From NCBI RefSeq assembly GCF_013836145.1, contig NZ_CP057483.1, positions 2,480,001 through 2,544,000 of the forward strand: a stretch of 64,000 nt of DNA, given 5' to 3'. The position numbers and the translations under genes were made by a program. Of the stretch, positions 54,881 to 63,404 are shown piece by piece (the stretch's first letter is position 1; the number at the start of each line of letters is the position of its first letter). The notes under the pieces were generated by a model that was not told the DNA's origin, made no database searches, and saw only the letters and a program-made list of their open reading frames with translations. The DNA is from Citrobacter sp. RHB25-C09 (GTDB lineage: Bacteria > Pseudomonadota > Gammaproteobacteria > Enterobacterales > Enterobacteriaceae).

Positions 54881-54946
54881 ACCGGATGGCGACTCATCCG
54901 GCCTACCTGTTAGGTGCAGGCCGGATTAGCGAAGCGCCATCTGGCG
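54881..54946. repeat. REP element between flhB and cheZ
   Basis: ACCGGATGGCGACTCATCCGGCCTAC-type palindrome plus GCAGGCCGGATTAGCG … CGCCATCTGGC. Confidence 0.82.
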
Positions 54947-54954
54947 TAAAGGGA

Positions 54955-55602
54955 TCAGAACCCGAGGCTATCCAGCAGATCGTCCACCTGGTCCTGGCTC
55001 GCCACAACACCCGCTTTCGTGGTATCGACCTGTGGTCCATTAAGCAGACTTTCGTTTTCACGCTTCGGCCGTGTGCCCTGCTCCGGAATGTTTTCCAGCA
55101 GCACCATCAGCAGCTGGCGCTCAATCTCCTGGATAACATCCATCATGCGCTTGATAACCTGACCGGTCAGATCCTGGAAATCCTGCGCCATCATGATGTC
55201 GAGTAACTGCGCGTTAGTAAAACTGGTATGGCCCGGAACTTCAGCCAGGAAACGACGCGTGTCGGTTACCAGTTCACGAGCATCGGCAAGCTCGATAGGA
55301 TTTTCAAACCACTCATCCCAACGCTTAGTGAGCCCTTTGGCCCCTTTTTCCATATCGTCCTGATGCGGCTGTGATGCCTCAACACTGTTCAGCGCACGTT
55401 CCGCCGCTTGCGCCGTCATTTGCACCACATAGTCCAGACGATCGCGCGCATCCGGAATGGCTTCCGCCGCTTCTGCAATCGCCTGATCCAGCCCGAGTTC
55501 ACGCAGGCTGTCACGCAGCATACGGGTCAGGCTGCCAATGCGAGCGATGATGTCCCCAGGAGATTGGTCATCAGCGGGTTTTATTGCCGGTTTTGTCATC
55601 AT
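54955..55602 (-). CDS. cheZ: CheZ, CheY-phosphate phosphatase
   Basis: 215 residues. Long helical hairpin with the catalytic Gln in MAQDFQDLTGQV near residues 143–154 and the C-terminal CheY-binding helix QDQVDDLLDSLGF. Start MMTKPAIKP at 55602; E. coli has MMQPSIKP. It starts 7 bases after cheY stop. Confidence 0.96.
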   Translation of the reverse strand: MMTKPAIKPADDQSPGDIIARIGSLTRMLRDSLRELGLDQAIAEAAEAIPDARDRLDYVVQMTAQAAERALNSVEASQPHQDDMEKGAKGLTKRWDEWFENPIELADARELVTDTRRFLAEVPGHTSFTNAQLLDIMMAQDFQDLTGQVIKRMMDVIQEIERQLLMVLLENIPEQGTRPKRENESLLNGPQVDTTKAGVVASQDQVDDLLDSLGF

Positions 55603-55609
55603 CTCTGCC

Positions 55610-55999
55610 TCACATACCCAGTTTTTCAAAAATCTTACCGAGTTTTTCTTCCAGAATTGCCGCCGTAAACGGTTTCACCACGTAGCCACTGGCCCCAGCC
55701 TGCGCTGCCGCGATGATGTTCTCTTTCTTCGCTTCTGCCGTAACCATCAGCACCGGTAATGAAGACATCCCGCCGTCTGCACGAATGGTTTTGAGCAGTT
55801 CAAGCCCATCCATGTTCGGCATGTTCCAGTCGGAAATCACAAAACCAAACCCGCCCGTCTGTAATTTATTTAACGCATCTACGCCGTCTTCGGCCTCTTC
55901 GACGTTGTTAAATCCAAGCTCTTTCAGCAAGTTACGCACAATGCGACGCATGGTGGAAAAGTCATCCACAACCAAAAACTTAAGCTCTTTATCCGCCAT
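55610..55999 (-). CDS. cheY: CheY, chemotaxis response regulator
   Basis: 129-residue single receiver domain. Phosphoacceptor Asp57 in ISDWNMPNMDG, acidic pocket VVDDFS at residues 10–15, Thr87 (VTAEA) and Lys109 (VVKPFT). It carries the signal from CheA to the motor switch FliM. Between cheB and cheZ. Confidence 0.98.
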   Translation of the reverse strand: MADKELKFLVVDDFSTMRRIVRNLLKELGFNNVEEAEDGVDALNKLQTGGFGFVISDWNMPNMDGLELLKTIRADGGMSSLPVLMVTAEAKKENIIAAAQAGASGYVVKPFTAAILEEKLGKIFEKLGM

Positions 56000-56016
56000 A
56001 AAAAATTACTCCTGTG

Positions 56017-57066
56017 TCAAATTCGTATTGCCTGTCCGGCACTGATTTTCGCCAGCATCTGCTGGCTTACCTGGCTGAGATCGACCACTTCGCTCGCGCC
56101 ACCCATATTGATGGCCTCGCGCGGCATGCCGAACACCACACAACTTGCTTCATTTTGCGCAATCGTCCAGGCGCCAGCCTGGTGCATTGCGAGCATACCG
56201 GCGGCTCCATCGTTGCCCATCCCCGTCAGGATCACCCCCACGGCGTTGCGCCCCGCGTATTGGGCAACCGAATGGAACAGCACATCCACTGACGGCCGGT
56301 GCCGATTGACCGGCGGACCGTCATGAATTTTGATTTGGTAGTTCGCGCCGCTGCGCGCCAACTCCATATGTTTGTCTCCAGGTGCAATGTAGGCATGGCC
56401 CGGCAAAACACGCTCACCGTCTTCCGCTTCCTTCACGGTGATCTGACACAGTTTGTTCAGACGCTCGGCAAACGAACGGGTAAAACCTGGCGGCATATGC
56501 TGAGTGATAATGACCGCCGGACTGGAGAGCGGTAGTTGCTGCAGCACATGACGAATCGCCTCAGTCCCACCGGTGGAAGCACCAATGGCAATCAGCTTTT
56601 CTGAACTGAGCAGTGGCCCCGCCTTCAGGGTGACCGGTGCCGCCAGCGGTTTATGTGCCCCCAGCCGTGCGCGTGACGCCGTGCGGACTTTCTCGGCAAT
56701 CATCTCGCTATAGGCGAGCATGCCTTCACGGATGCCTAACTGTGGTTTAGTGACAAAATCAATCGCCCCTAACTCCAGTGCCCGCAGCGTCACTTCCGAG
56801 CCTTTACCGGTGAGGGATGACACCATTACCACGGGCATAGGGCGCAAACGCATTAACTTTTCGAGAAAATCGAGGCCGTCCATACGCGGCATTTCGACAT
56901 CCAGTGTCAACACGTCAGGGTTATAGGTCTTAATTAAATCCCGAGCCACCAGCGGATCGGGCGCGGTTGCGACCATCTCCATGTCGCTATGGCTATTAAT
57001 AATTTCGGTCATGATCTGGCGCATCAGCGCGGAATCATCCACCGACAGTACCCTGATTTTACTCAT
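56017..57066 (-). CDS. cheB: CheB, receptor methylesterase/deamidase
   Basis: 349 residues: N-terminal receiver (Asp56 in LTLDVEMPRMDG) and C-terminal esterase with Ser in IGASTGGTEA (about 164), His in ITQHMPPGF (190) and Asp in GMGNDGAAGM (286). It removes methyl groups from Tar and Tap. Overlaps the cheR stop by four bases. Confidence 0.97.
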   Translation of the reverse strand: MSKIRVLSVDDSALMRQIMTEIINSHSDMEMVATAPDPLVARDLIKTYNPDVLTLDVEMPRMDGLDFLEKLMRLRPMPVVMVSSLTGKGSEVTLRALELGAIDFVTKPQLGIREGMLAYSEMIAEKVRTASRARLGAHKPLAAPVTLKAGPLLSSEKLIAIGASTGGTEAIRHVLQQLPLSSPAVIITQHMPPGFTRSFAERLNKLCQITVKEAEDGERVLPGHAYIAPGDKHMELARSGANYQIKIHDGPPVNRHRPSVDVLFHSVAQYAGRNAVGVILTGMGNDGAAGMLAMHQAGAWTIAQNEASCVVFGMPREAINMGGASEVVDLSQVSQQMLAKISAGQAIRI

Positions 57067-57929
57067 CCTTTATCCTTACTTAGCGCATACACCGTCTGTC
57101 CGCGCAGGCTAAAATCGCGAACAAGATTGCTAAAGTTTTCTGAATGTCCGGCAAACAGCAGACCGTCAGGCTTAAGGAGCGGAACAAAGCGACGCAGGAT
57201 CTCCTGCTGCGTTTCTTTATCGAAATAGATCATCACGTTACGACAAAAAATGGCGTCGAACGGCCCCGGTACGTTGTATTGCTTGTCTAACAGGTTTAAC
57301 CCCGTGAACTCCACGTGACTTGCCAGCTCCTGACGTACGCGAACCAGACCGTCATGAGGCCCCGTGCCGCGCATGAAATAGCGTTGCAATTGCTGTGGCG
57401 ACAGCGTTTTCAACTCATCCTGGCGATAAACCCCGTTACGGGCCTTCTCCAGCACTTCGGTATCAATATCGCTGGCATACACTTTCCAGCGTCCCGGCGC
57501 GGTGCCCAGCGTATCCGCCAGCGTTATGGCGATGCTGTACGGTTCTTCCCCGGTGGAGGCTGCTGCGCTCCATACCCGGAATTCACCATTGCGGCGTCGG
57601 GCATGCTCCGCCAGCACCGGAAAGTGGTGCCCTTCACGAAAGAATGCCGTCAGGTTTGTGGTTAACGAGTTAATAAAAGCCTGCCACTCAGCGCTATTTG
57701 GATTGGCTTCCAGAATGCCAAGATAACGACCAAAGTCGTCCAGCCCCAGGGTACGTAGTCGACGGACCAGGCGGTTATAAACCATATCCCGCTTATGGTC
57801 AGCCAGCACGATCCCTGCGCGCTGGTATATCAATTGGCATATCCGACGAAAATGCGCGTCGGACAGCGCAAGGCGCTGCGTCATCTGTAACAGTAATGAC
57901 GTGTGCTCGGTGGGCTGAGATGATGTCAT
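57063..57929 (-). CDS. cheR: CheR, receptor methyltransferase
   Basis: 288 residues, two more than E. coli. Helical N-terminal domain, SAM-binding segment VWSAAASTGEEPYSIA near residue 121, and FDAIFCRNVMIYFD near 231. It methylates Glu residues of chemoreceptors and docks on the NWETF tail of Tar. Downstream of tap by 19 bases. Confidence 0.97.
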   Translation of the reverse strand: MTSSQPTEHTSLLLQMTQRLALSDAHFRRICQLIYQRAGIVLADHKRDMVYNRLVRRLRTLGLDDFGRYLGILEANPNSAEWQAFINSLTTNLTAFFREGHHFPVLAEHARRRNGEFRVWSAAASTGEEPYSIAITLADTLGTAPGRWKVYASDIDTEVLEKARNGVYRQDELKTLSPQQLQRYFMRGTGPHDGLVRVRQELASHVEFTGLNLLDKQYNVPGPFDAIFCRNVMIYFDKETQQEILRRFVPLLKPDGLLFAGHSENFSNLVRDFSLRGQTVYALSKDKG

Positions 57930-57948
57930 AGCGCCTTCTTAGTCACTT

Positions 57949-59553
57949 TCAGGATACAACTGACGCAGCGTACTGCGGCGTCAACTCTTGGTGTGTTACC
58001 ACCGGTTCTTCCAGTTTGAAAACCGCGACGCGGGCAGAAAGTGTGTCTGCCTGCATCGCAAGTTGATCGGTGGCGGCCGCGGCTTCTTCCACCAGGGCTG
58101 CGTTCTGCTGCGTCACCTGGTCCATCTGGCTAACGGCTTGCGCCACCTGTTCAATCCCTCGGCGTTGCTCATCCGATGCGGAGGCAATCTCCCCCATAAT
58201 GTCGTTCACACGGGTCACGGACTTAACGATTTCATTCATCGTCTGTGCGGCGGTACCCACGAGTTGTGAACCCTGCTGTACGCGATCCACTGACTCCTCA
58301 ATCAGCCCCTTAATCTCTTTCGCTGCCTGCGCACTGCGGCTTGCGAGGTTACGCACTTCACCTGCCACCACGGCAAAACCCCGTCCCTGTTCACCCGCTC
58401 GTGCGGCTTCGACGGCCGCATTCAGCGCCAGAATGTTGGTCTGGAAGGCGATGCCGTCGATAACACCAATGATGTCGCCAATCTTTTGCGAACTGGCGGC
58501 AATCTCATCCATGGTGCTAGCCACTTTCGAGGTTTGAATACCGCCCGTTTTCGCCGTATCCGCAGCGCTTTTAGCGAGGCCGGAAGCCTGCCGCGCATTA
58601 TCGGCGTTCTGCCCGACGGTAGCCGTCAACTGCTCCATGCTGGCGGCCGTTTGCGCCAGCGAGGCCGCCTGCTCTTCAGTACGCGACGACAGGTCATTAT
58701 TCCCGCTCGCGATTTCCGAAATTCCGGTATGCATCGCCAGACTTCCCTGACGCACATCGCTGACGGTTTCACGTAGTGCGAGCTGCATCGCCTTCAGGCT
58801 GGCGAAGATGGCCGAAATCTCATTGCGCCCGTAGACGGCAATCGGACGAGCCAGGTTGCCCTGAGCAATACTGTCAAAATGACTGCCGATAATCGCCAAA
58901 GGCTGGACAATCATCTTTCGCGCCCAGAAGAGCGCCCCGCCGGTTAATAGCACCGCCAGCACAACCATACCGATGAACACAATGGCTGATTTATGGTAAT
59001 TGCTTTTGCTTTGTTCCCCCGCTGTCAGCAGAACGGTGTTAATGCCCTGCTGCCATGCGTTGAAATTGACGTCAAAAGCATCCTGTGAGGTCTGTACTGG
59101 CGCCGTCAGAAAATCTGATAGCTGATTGTTTTCCAGCCACGTGGCCTGGTGTTCCAGATCGCCATGCCATTGGGCGAAACTTTTCTCTGTGGCAACCTGA
59201 AGGGCCTTTCCCTCTTCGGTGTTCGCCTCAATGGCCATAAAGCTTTTAAACATCGAGTCAGACTGCGACAGACTTTTGCGCGCGATGACCATCAACGTTT
59301 TGATATCATCGGGCGGATAGCTCAGTGCCGTGAGCGTGCCGGCCTTGTTAAGGGCGGTGCTCGCCTGTAATAAAACGGCGCGCGTTTGTGCCAGCGCCGC
59401 GCGTTGCTGATTACTCTGCTCGACCTGATTCAGGCTCTGATAACCGTCCCGAAACGCCCAGAAAGACAAGCCATTGCTGCCAATCTGCAATACTCCGCAG
59501 ATGATTAAAATCAAAAACAGTGTGGTCGAGATTCGAATACGATTAAACATCAA
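57949..59553 (-). CDS. tap: Tap-type chemoreceptor (methyl-accepting chemotaxis protein IV)
   Basis: 534 residues. Two membrane helices (about 7–30 and 192–212), periplasmic sensor, HAMP and a kinase-control domain with the invariant hairpin tip GIAFQTNILALNAAVEAARAG near 380. The periplasmic part (TALSYPPDDIKTL, LEHQATWLENNQLSDFLTAP) closely matches E. coli Tap, which senses dipeptides through DppA and pyrimidines. Like Tap it lacks the C-terminal NWETF pentapeptide. Its presence argues against Salmonella. The first M is followed by MFNRIRIS; start could be the second ATG. Confidence 0.94.
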   Translation of the reverse strand: MMFNRIRISTTLFLILIICGVLQIGSNGLSFWAFRDGYQSLNQVEQSNQQRAALAQTRAVLLQASTALNKAGTLTALSYPPDDIKTLMVIARKSLSQSDSMFKSFMAIEANTEEGKALQVATEKSFAQWHGDLEHQATWLENNQLSDFLTAPVQTSQDAFDVNFNAWQQGINTVLLTAGEQSKSNYHKSAIVFIGMVVLAVLLTGGALFWARKMIVQPLAIIGSHFDSIAQGNLARPIAVYGRNEISAIFASLKAMQLALRETVSDVRQGSLAMHTGISEIASGNNDLSSRTEEQAASLAQTAASMEQLTATVGQNADNARQASGLAKSAADTAKTGGIQTSKVASTMDEIAASSQKIGDIIGVIDGIAFQTNILALNAAVEAARAGEQGRGFAVVAGEVRNLASRSAQAAKEIKGLIEESVDRVQQGSQLVGTAAQTMNEIVKSVTRVNDIMGEIASASDEQRRGIEQVAQAVSQMDQVTQQNAALVEEAAAATDQLAMQADTLSARVAVFKLEEPVVTHQELTPQYAASVVS

Positions 59554-59591
59554 CGCTCCCAGAAGGCGGCACTCGCCGCAGTGTTAAATGA

Positions 59592-61253
59592 TCAAAATGT
59601 TTCCCAGTTAGAATCTTGCTCCGTGCTCAGTGCACGTACTTGTGCGGTGCGCTGCACTTCTACAGACGCGCGCTCTTCCTTTGCTTTATCAGCTGTTGGA
59701 CGTGCGGCAAGACGAAATGCCGACACCGCCATCGTTAAACGACTGGCCTGCTCTTCAAGTGCCGCCGCCGCCGCAGCTGATTGTTGTACCAGCGAGGCGT
59801 TTTGTTGTGTTACGCGGTCCATCTCTGTTACCGCTAACGCCACCTGGTCAATACCACGACTCTGTTCGTCGGATGCCGATGCGATCTCACCCATGATGTC
59901 AGTGACACGGGTAACTGCATTAACGATGTCGTTCATCGTGTCGCCGGCGCTTTCCACCAGGACAGAACCGGTATCCACGCGAGAAACAGAGTCTTCAATT
60001 AAGGCCTTAATCTCTTTTGCCGCCTGCGCACTGCGGCTGGCGAGGTTACGAACTTCCCCAGCAACCACCGCAAAACCACGCCCCTGCTCACCGGCGCGCG
60101 CCGCTTCAACTGCCGCGTTAAGCGCCAGAATATTGGTCTGGAATGCAATGCCGTCGATCACACTGATGATGTCGGCAATCTTCTTCGAGCTACCGGCAAT
60201 CTCGTGCATCGTCTTCACGACGTTATCCACAACTTTGCCGCCGTGCTGTGCGGTATCGGATGCGCTTTGCGCTAACTGCGACGCCTGACGCGCGTTATCG
60301 GCGTTCTGCTTCACGGTTGCGGTCAACTCTTCCATGCTCGCCGCCGTCTCTTCCAGTGCGGAGGCCTGCTGCTCAGTACGTGAGGAGAGATCGGTATTAC
60401 CCGCTGCGATTTCGCTGGTTCCGGAGTAGATAGCATCGGAGCCTTCGCGAACCTGAGTGACCGTGTCGACCAGCGAACGCTGCATGTGATGTACAGTGTT
60501 TGCCAGCTCGCCAATTTCGTTACGGCCAGCGACGCTGAGCGTGTTAGTTAAATTACCGCCGGCAATTTCGCGAATATGAGCGACCACGCGGGAAAGTGGA
60601 TTAAGCAGGGTATGACGAATGCCGTACCACACCACCACCAGAATCAGCGCCAGGACAACGGCCATGATGCCAAGCTGCCATTTAGCAAACTGGTAATCAC
60701 TGGCACTTTCGTCAAACGCCGTCAGATAGAGTTTTCCGCTCAGGGTGGAATATTTACTTAACGCTTCACCCAGGGCGTTTTGCATCCCCTGAGTGGGTTG
60801 CGCGAAATAAGCATCCATGTTGCCGTTTTCCAGAAACTGCACCAGTTCAGCCAATGCGTTATGGTAGTTCTGGAATTTTTCATCAATATTTCCGCTGGCC
60901 TCAACCATTTCAGGCAGCGGCGTTGCTGCTTTAAAGTTGTTGTAATGACTGGCCGCCTGCGCGAGCGTTCCTTTCGCATTCTTCAGCAGGTCGGTTTTTG
61001 CGCTGCTCTGTTGGTTGTTCGGGTCCATCATCATGCGCGCAGCGGAACGACTCAGGTTGATACGCGTTTGCAGCATCAGATCCCAGGTTGAGGTCAGTTC
61101 GGTTTGCTGTTCACGCAGATCGTTAGCGATAACAAAACTATTTTGGTTTTTGTGCAGTGATGAAAATAAAAGTCCACCAGAGACAAGCTGCAGCAGTGCG
61201 AAGATCCCAAGCACCAGCATTAGCAATGTGACAACACGGATACGGTTAAACAT
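59592..61253 (-). CDS. tar: Tar, aspartate/maltose chemoreceptor (MCP II)
   Basis: 553 residues, the E. coli length. Helix TM1 (7–30), periplasmic helical-bundle sensor with the aspartate-binding arginines (INLSRSAARMMMD near 64–73), TM2 near 190–212, HAMP, signalling domain and the CheR/CheB docking tail NWETF at the end. First gene of the tar-tap-cheRBYZ operon, led by a sigma-28 promoter at 61285–61311. The Glu/Gln methylation helices are typical. Confidence 0.96.
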   Translation of the reverse strand: MFNRIRVVTLLMLVLGIFALLQLVSGGLLFSSLHKNQNSFVIANDLREQQTELTSTWDLMLQTRINLSRSAARMMMDPNNQQSSAKTDLLKNAKGTLAQAASHYNNFKAATPLPEMVEASGNIDEKFQNYHNALAELVQFLENGNMDAYFAQPTQGMQNALGEALSKYSTLSGKLYLTAFDESASDYQFAKWQLGIMAVVLALILVVVWYGIRHTLLNPLSRVVAHIREIAGGNLTNTLSVAGRNEIGELANTVHHMQRSLVDTVTQVREGSDAIYSGTSEIAAGNTDLSSRTEQQASALEETAASMEELTATVKQNADNARQASQLAQSASDTAQHGGKVVDNVVKTMHEIAGSSKKIADIISVIDGIAFQTNILALNAAVEAARAGEQGRGFAVVAGEVRNLASRSAQAAKEIKALIEDSVSRVDTGSVLVESAGDTMNDIVNAVTRVTDIMGEIASASDEQSRGIDQVALAVTEMDRVTQQNASLVQQSAAAAAALEEQASRLTMAVSAFRLAARPTADKAKEERASVEVQRTAQVRALSTEQDSNWETF

Positions 61254-61284
61254 GAGATACCTTCCTTAAAACGAGTTACCAACG

Positions 61285-61311
61285 TTATCGGCATCCGCGA
61301 AAAGAACTTTA
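61285..61311 (-). promoter_or_regulatory. FliA (sigma-28) promoter of the tar operon
   Basis: On the - strand TAAAGTTC (61304–61311), an 11-base spacer, then GCCGATAA (61285–61292): an almost perfect class 3 flagellar promoter, 31 bases upstream of tar. Confidence 0.93.
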
Positions 61312-61536
61312 TGTTTGCGAAAGGGATACTTTCCTGAAGCAATGTGACGATGCTGACCGCCCGGTTTTCGGGCGATTCTTTGTCATAAAACACAACTAAA
61401 TGAATAAAAGATAAAAAATTGTTGTAACCCTCGTGGCATTCAGTACATTTGTAAAACAAATAATTCAGCGTCAAATAATATGAAAATCATATGCATCGCT
61501 GAGAGAGAATATTGAATTCAGCCCGAGGGATTGTTA

Positions 61537-62805
61537 GTGGCAAACTCAAGTAAGCTCACGATATTCATCGTGATTTTTATGCTGGCAGGTATTGCTTCAG
61601 GTGCGGTCATTCATACCTGGGCTTCAGAAAACGTCATCACCGCCTGGTCCGGCAACATTACCCTGTTCACCGATATGTTTTTACGTCTGATCAAGATGGT
61701 GATTGCACCGTTAGTGTTCAGCACCCTGACGGTCGGTATTATGCGCCTGGGCGAGACGTCGACCATTGGGCGCGTGGGCGGTAAAGCAATGCTGTGGTTC
61801 ATCAGCTCTTCTGTGCTGTCAATTCTGGTGGGGCTTTTGATAGTGAGTCTGGAACAGCCCGGCAGCGGCTTAAATCTGACGATCCCCACGGAGGCGGTGG
61901 AAACCGGTTTGGCCGTGGGTGGAATGAGCCTGAAAGGTTTTCTGTCACATACGATTCCTACCAGCATTGCCGGGGCGATGGCCGATAACGAAATTTTGCA
62001 GATTGTCGTCTTTTCGCTGTTTTTCGGTATTGGCGGCGCGTCACTGGGGGAGAAATTTAACGCCCCGCTGGTGGCGGCGCTGGACGTTGTTTCCCACATC
62101 ATGCTGAAGGTCACCGGCTATGTTATGTATGTGGCCCCGCTGGCCATTTTTGCCGCGATCTCATCGGTGATCGCCACTGAAGGGTTGGGTATTCTGCTGA
62201 ACTACGCCTCCTTTATTGGCGGCTATTACGCTGCGATCTTGCTGACCTGCCTGGTACTGCTGGCGGCTGGCTACCTGGTACTGAAAAAAGAGGTATTCCG
62301 TCTCGTCAGTATGTTGAAAGATCCGGTACTGGTAGCCTTTACGACCAGCAGTTCTGAAGCCGCCTATCCGAAGACCCTGGAACAACTGGAAAAATTTGGC
62401 TGTTCGCGCAGTATCGTCTCTTTTGTTCTGCCGATTGGCTACTCGTTTAATCTGGTGGGTTCAATGGTGTACTGCTCATTTGCGTCGATGTTTATCGCGC
62501 AGGCCTACAATATTCATCTGTCATTTGCCGAGACGGGTGTCCTGATGCTTACGCTGATGCTGGCCTCAAAAGGGATTGCCGGTGTCCCCCGTTCGGCGCT
62601 GGTGGTGCTGGCAGCGACCATTCCGAGTTTTAACATTCCGGTCGCCGGCATTCTGCTGTTGATGGGAATTGACCATTTTCTCGATATGGGGCGTTCGGCA
62701 ATCAACGTGTTGGGAAATGGGATAGCCACCGCAATGCTGGCACAGGACGAAGGATTGTTGGTAGAGAGCGAGCAAGAAGAGATTACACAAGAGGTGGAAG
62801 CGTAG
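61537..62805 (+). CDS. DAACS-family dicarboxylate/amino acid:cation symporter
   Basis: 422 residues from the GTG at 61537 (GAGGGA 7 bases upstream); a TTG at 61531 is less likely. GltP/DctA-type transporter: eight helices, the serine-rich re-entrant loop TTSSSEAAYPKTLEQLE near residue 270, the NLVGSMVYCSFASMFIAQ block near 309 and the GIAGVPRSALVVLAA block near 347. DAACS proteins import glutamate, aspartate or C4-dicarboxylates with protons or sodium. It is divergent from tar and convergent with cheW, splitting the chemotaxis genes; E. coli and Salmonella have no gene here. A 15-base palindrome (ATATGA-AAA-TCATAT, 61478–61492) upstream could be an operator. Confidence 0.9.
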   Translation: MANSSKLTIFIVIFMLAGIASGAVIHTWASENVITAWSGNITLFTDMFLRLIKMVIAPLVFSTLTVGIMRLGETSTIGRVGGKAMLWFISSSVLSILVGLLIVSLEQPGSGLNLTIPTEAVETGLAVGGMSLKGFLSHTIPTSIAGAMADNEILQIVVFSLFFGIGGASLGEKFNAPLVAALDVVSHIMLKVTGYVMYVAPLAIFAAISSVIATEGLGILLNYASFIGGYYAAILLTCLVLLAAGYLVLKKEVFRLVSMLKDPVLVAFTTSSSEAAYPKTLEQLEKFGCSRSIVSFVLPIGYSFNLVGSMVYCSFASMFIAQAYNIHLSFAETGVLMLTLMLASKGIAGVPRSALVVLAATIPSFNIPVAGILLLMGIDHFLDMGRSAINVLGNGIATAMLAQDEGLLVESEQEEITQEVEA

Positions 62806-62816
62806 ACGTGGAAATT

Positions 62817-62872
62817 GCCGGATGGCGGCGTAACGCCTTATCCGGCCTACCGAACAACCGTAGGCCGGACGC
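62817..62872. repeat. REP element between the symporter and cheW
   Basis: GCCGGATGGCGGCGTAACGCC … CCGGCCTACC and GTAGGCCGGACGC units between convergent genes. Confidence 0.82.
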
Positions 62873-62880
62873 ACGTTACA

Positions 62881-63384
62881 TTACGCTACATGGTTCGCCG
62901 CAATATCCAGCAGCGCCATTTCATCACTGTTCAACAGTTTTTCGATGTTCACCAGGATCAACATACGCTCGCCCAGCGCACCCAGACCAGTCAGGTATTC
63001 GGTAGACAACGTTACGGCAAATTCCGGTGCTGGACGGATCTGATCGGAGGTTAGCGACAGCACGTCAGAAACGCCGTCAACAACAATCCCCACCACACGT
63101 TGCCCCAGATTGAGTACAATCACTACGGTGTTGTCGTCATAGTCGACATCGCCCTGGCAGAACTTAACGCGCAGGTCGAGAATCGGCACGATGACGCCGC
63201 GCAGGTTGGTTACCCCTTTGATAAATGAAGGCGTGTTGGCGATACGCGTCACCTGATCGTAGCCACGGATCTCCTGCACTTTCAGAATGTCGATACCGTA
63301 CTCTTCGTCGCCCAGTGTAAACACCAGGAATTCCTGACCTGACGGCTCGCCAGCCAGTTTCGTTACATTAGTCATACCGGTCAT
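62881..63384 (-). CDS. cheW: CheW, chemotaxis coupling protein
   Basis: 167 residues, SH3-like CheW domain coupling CheA to receptors. Conserved FLVFTLGDEEYGIDILKVQE near residue 19, GVTNLRGVIVPILDLR near 55 and IVVDGVSDVL near 100. Last gene of the motA-motB-cheA-cheW operon. It lies 20 bases after cheA. Confidence 0.97.
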   Translation of the reverse strand: MTGMTNVTKLAGEPSGQEFLVFTLGDEEYGIDILKVQEIRGYDQVTRIANTPSFIKGVTNLRGVIVPILDLRVKFCQGDVDYDDNTVVIVLNLGQRVVGIVVDGVSDVLSLTSDQIRPAPEFAVTLSTEYLTGLGALGERMLILVNIEKLLNSDEMALLDIAANHVA

Positions 63385-63404
63385 AATTTATCCTTCTTAC
63401 TCAA

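Noticed and set aside
57949..59553. Identification of the second receptor as Tcp (citrate receptor) instead of Tap
   Set aside because: The periplasmic domain follows E. coli Tap closely along its length, and the position in the tar-tap-cheR operon is that of tap.
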